64,000 bases of DNA, from contig NC_061795.1 in the NCBI RefSeq assembly GCF_021462225.1, positions 48,289,880 through 48,353,879 on the forward strand, written 5' to 3'. The stretch comes from Girardinichthys multiradiatus (taxonomy: Eukaryota > Chordata > Actinopteri > Cyprinodontiformes > Goodeidae). Both the position numbers and the translations under genes were made by a program. This document shows, piece by piece, positions 61,454 to 64,000 of the stretch (position 1 is the stretch's first letter; each line of letters begins with the position of its first letter). The notes below the pieces were generated by a model. That model was not told where the DNA came from and ran no database searches. It worked only from the letters and a program-made list of their open reading frames with translations.

Positions 61454-61969
61454 GTACAAGACTGATAATAAATCCTTTCTGATGTCATTTGGGATTCATT
61501 TTTTCTAACAAATTGTCATAGATGAAACAGTTTTTCTCTTTTCTTTTACAACTTAATCCCATGTTGAATGTGACTCGGCTGTAGTGGACAGAGGCCAGCT
61601 ACTTGTCTTATTTGGGAGTCGGTGTTTGAGGTTCTACCTCTGGAGTCGGGCCTTCAGGCTTCTGACTCGGCACTAAGCTGCCTGTTTTCTTGAGGCTGTA
61701 CTTAGATCACCTGATCGCTGCTTGCTTGTAGAACTAAAAACAGAAATATTTTTTTCCTTCTGTTTCTTTGTGACGAATATAAACTTTATGACTAATGTCA
61801 TAACAAAACTCAGAAAATATCTTCTATTTGCTCATACAGGTTCAAGTCAGGGAATTAAAATTTTGAAAGGTATTTTATTTTAGTAATTCAATTCAAAAAG
61901 TAAAGCTACTGTATTAAAACATTCATTGCACACACAGTGTTAAATTTCTATTCCAGTTTATTGAAAAGA

Positions 61970-62874
61970 TTCAATTCAATTCAGTTTATTTATATAGCTC
62001 CAAGTCACAACACGTCGTCTCAAGGTTCTTCACAACAGTCAGGTTCATACATTCCAATTAATCCTAATCATTGAACAGTTCAGTCAGATTCAGTTATTTA
62101 TTCAAATTGGATAAAAAGTTTTTCTATCTAAGGAAACCCAGCAGATTGCATCCAGTCAGTGACTTGCAGCATTCACTCCTCCCGGATGAGCATGTAGAGA
62201 CAGTGGACAGTCACTGGTGTTGACTTTGCAGCAATCCCTCATACTGAGCATGCATGTAGCGACAGTGGAGAGGAAAAACTCGCTTTTAACAGGAAGAAAC
62301 CTCCAGCAGAACCAGAACCAGGCTCAGTGTGAGCGGCCATCTGCCACGACCGACTGGGGGTTTGAAAGAACAGAGCAGAGACACAAAGAGAACAAAGAAG
62401 CACTGATCCAGGAGTACTTTCTGTGGGAAGGAAAAGTAAATGTTAATGGATGTAGCTCCTTTAGTCGTTTCATCTAGAAAGAAAGAACAGATAAACTCTG
62501 ATCCAGTTTTCAAGGTTAGAGTCTGAAAGAGAGCACATAGAGTTAGTCACAGTAGAAGCTCAGTCAGTAGCCATGTCTAGGAGAGAGAAAGGGTTAAACA
62601 CTGAAAGACAGGGCCATGTGGATCATCTGTAGAAGGTGAGCATTAAGTTGTTGCCAGCAGAAGCTCAGACGATGCCCCTCTCCAGAAAGGTGTCACAGGT
62701 AGATAAGGGTCAGGCCAGGTGTAGCTTCTAGGAAGAGAAAAGAGAGAACAAAGTTAAAAGCTGAAATAACAGCAAATAATGCAAAATTGGAGAGTAGTGT
62801 GAGAATGTAGCGAAGAGGGTGAAAGTGGTCATTATGTCCTCCAGCAGCCTAAGCCTATAGCAGCATAACTACAG
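61970..62874 (-). mobile_element. LINE 3' end, copy 2 (inverted relative to copy 1)
   Basis: Almost identical to the complement of 39849-40760, starting with (CAATT)n and AGTTTATTTATATAGC. It is 5' truncated at about 62874 and so lacks the protein-coding part of copy 1. Confidence 0.87.
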
Positions 62875-62989
62875 AGTTTCAGTTCAGATTATTTAGTTAA
62901 ACGGCGCTTATTTACAACAATGTCATCTCAAGGCATTCTGGCTTAAGGCGAAAGAAAATCTGAAATTCAGTTGCTCAGAAAATTGGAAT

Positions 62990-63640
62990 ATTACATCTCC
63001 ATCTCCATAAAGCTTGTCAGCAGAGGGAAGCATGAAGAGCTCTAAAATGTCCAGGTAGAAAGATGCTCTGACGTAGGACCTGATAAAACACAGCGGACCA
63101 ACACCAGCAGATGACATGAAACCTCAAATCATCACTGACTGTGGAAGCTTCACTCTGGACCTCAAGCAGCTTTCCTCTGGACCATGTTTTTCAAATGACT
63201 TACAGCAGTTGCTTTCATCTAAAAAGAGGACTTTGGGCTACTAAGTGACAGTCTGGTTGTTTTTCTCCTCAGCCCAGGTGAGGCCCGTCTGATGTTGCCT
63301 TTCGTTCAGGAGGGACTTGACAAAAGGAATATGACAGTTGTAGCCCAGGTCATGGATATGTCTGTATGTTGTGGCTCTTGAAGCTCTGACTCCAGCTAGA
63401 AGCCATGCCTCGTGAATCTCCCTAAACTCCCAGAGTCTTGAATGGGCTTTTTGTCAGAATCCTGTCAAGGATGTGATTATCCCTCCCCCAGTTTTTCCTT
63501 CCACCAGACTTCCAGCAGTCTCAACAGCCAGCTTTTTTTGCAATTCCCTATTGTGCCTTACCCGCCTTGTGGAGGTTGTTAATGACTACTGGACAGCTGT
63601 CAAGTCAACATTTGTCCTCATTGTTGCAGGGCTAATAGCT
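62990..63640 (-). mobile_element. Tc1/mariner-like remnant, second family, copy 3
   Basis: Minus strand shows the same decayed transposase as 35890-36780 (SSAGVGPLCFIRSYVRAS; ILELFMLPSADKLYGDGD). The other limit is unclear. Confidence 0.6.
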
Positions 63641-63829
63641 CTCCGGCAACGTGCCGGATCTCCGGCGCACCTAGGGAAAAAAAATCGTTGGGGGTTTCCC
63701 AGAAATTTAACAGACATTTCATTGGATCTAAGAGGAGCAGCTTCAACTCCCAACCACAATAGATAGGCCTACTGGCCAATCAGAAATAGGCTGGCGACAG
63801 GCCTGGGGTCTTGTCAGAACCTTGATTAA

Positions 63830-64000
63830 GATCCAGCAGTCGGTCCGTTAGCCACCGAATATCACTGTTTCCCATACTGGGAACGCATACTGAGCATTGA
63901 CCACAAGTTTTTGAAGTCAGAGGAAGACACTAAGGATGGCGATAAAGACATAAAGAGTAAATGGAGCTGGGCTTGGATAGAGGAGGAGGGTATCGATGAA
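63830..64000 (+). other. Open frame running off the right edge, unassigned
   Basis: 57 codons without a stop from 63830 to the last base, and no ATG in frame. It reads DPAVGPLATEYHCFPYWERI, a mixed charged stretch, then IKSKWSWAWIEEEGIDE. It does not match the MICAL3 segment expected after the exon at 61453. The W-x-W-x-W pattern recalls the start of zinc-finger hAT-type transposon proteins in fish, but this is a guess. Confidence 0.3.

Noticed and set aside
1..64000. CRISPR arrays, operons, phage or plasmid genes
   Set aside because: No regularly spaced repeats, no ribosome-binding sites or compact gene clusters; the sequence is plainly vertebrate nuclear DNA.

Overview
The window is vertebrate nuclear DNA, most likely from a teleost fish. 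The evidence is an intron-rich gene with canonical GT-AG junctions, low coding density, and a repeat load typical of fish: Tc1/mariner remnants, hAT-like elements, a tRNA-derived SINE, and LINE fragments including one with an (AATTG)n tail. I see no bacterial, viral or organellar genes. Species cannot be read from the sequence.

One protein-coding gene fills most of the window: MICAL3 on the + strand (one of the teleost mical3 paralogues; a or b not resolved). The first coding exon begins with a splice acceptor at 10346/10347 and the ATG is at 10469. I could place 40 coding exons between 10347 and 61453, and every junction is phase-consistent. Joined with no exon skipped they give about 2353 codons. 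The order is: FAD monooxygenase domain (exons 10347-22900), calponin-homology domain (25435-27403), a linker with a basic nuclear-localisation-like motif (27519-28111), nine in-phase cassette exons (30012-37434), LIM domain (38522-41519), an acidic and Pro/Ser-rich central region including one 2-kb exon (41630-56193), a charged K/E exon and a 51-nt micro-exon (57502-59707), and the start of the C-terminal bMERB Rab-binding domain (61346-61453). The rest of the bMERB domain and the 3' end lie beyond the window.

From established family knowledge, MICAL enzymes use FAD and NADPH to oxidise actin methionines and disassemble filaments. MICAL3 is a Rab8/ELKS-linked member acting in exocytic vesicle docking and fusion.

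Bases 1-10346 hold a LINE reverse-transcriptase fragment (1-1262, minus strand), a decayed Tc1-like element (1300-2311), two hAT-like repeats, and long stretches in which I recognise nothing. This is either the first intron(s)/5' region of MICAL3 or intergenic DNA. The MICAL3 introns carry a layered record of transposition. A nearly intact Tc1-like element makes up about 92% of one intron. Three copies of one SINE family have visible target-site duplications, and two of these sit inside older DNA transposons. A pair of near-identical LINE 3' ends lies in opposite orientation about 21 kb apart.

The most interesting coding observations are: (i) a run of nine 0-0 phase exons between the CH-LIM linker and the LIM domain, with an apparent A-B-A'-B'-A'' exon duplication pattern; (ii) an open read-through of the donor at 41723 that would end a short MICAL3 with a C-terminal hydrophobic (tail-anchor-like) segment, followed by a poly(A) signal; (iii) a GC-AG intron, NAGNAG acceptors and a short upstream ORF.
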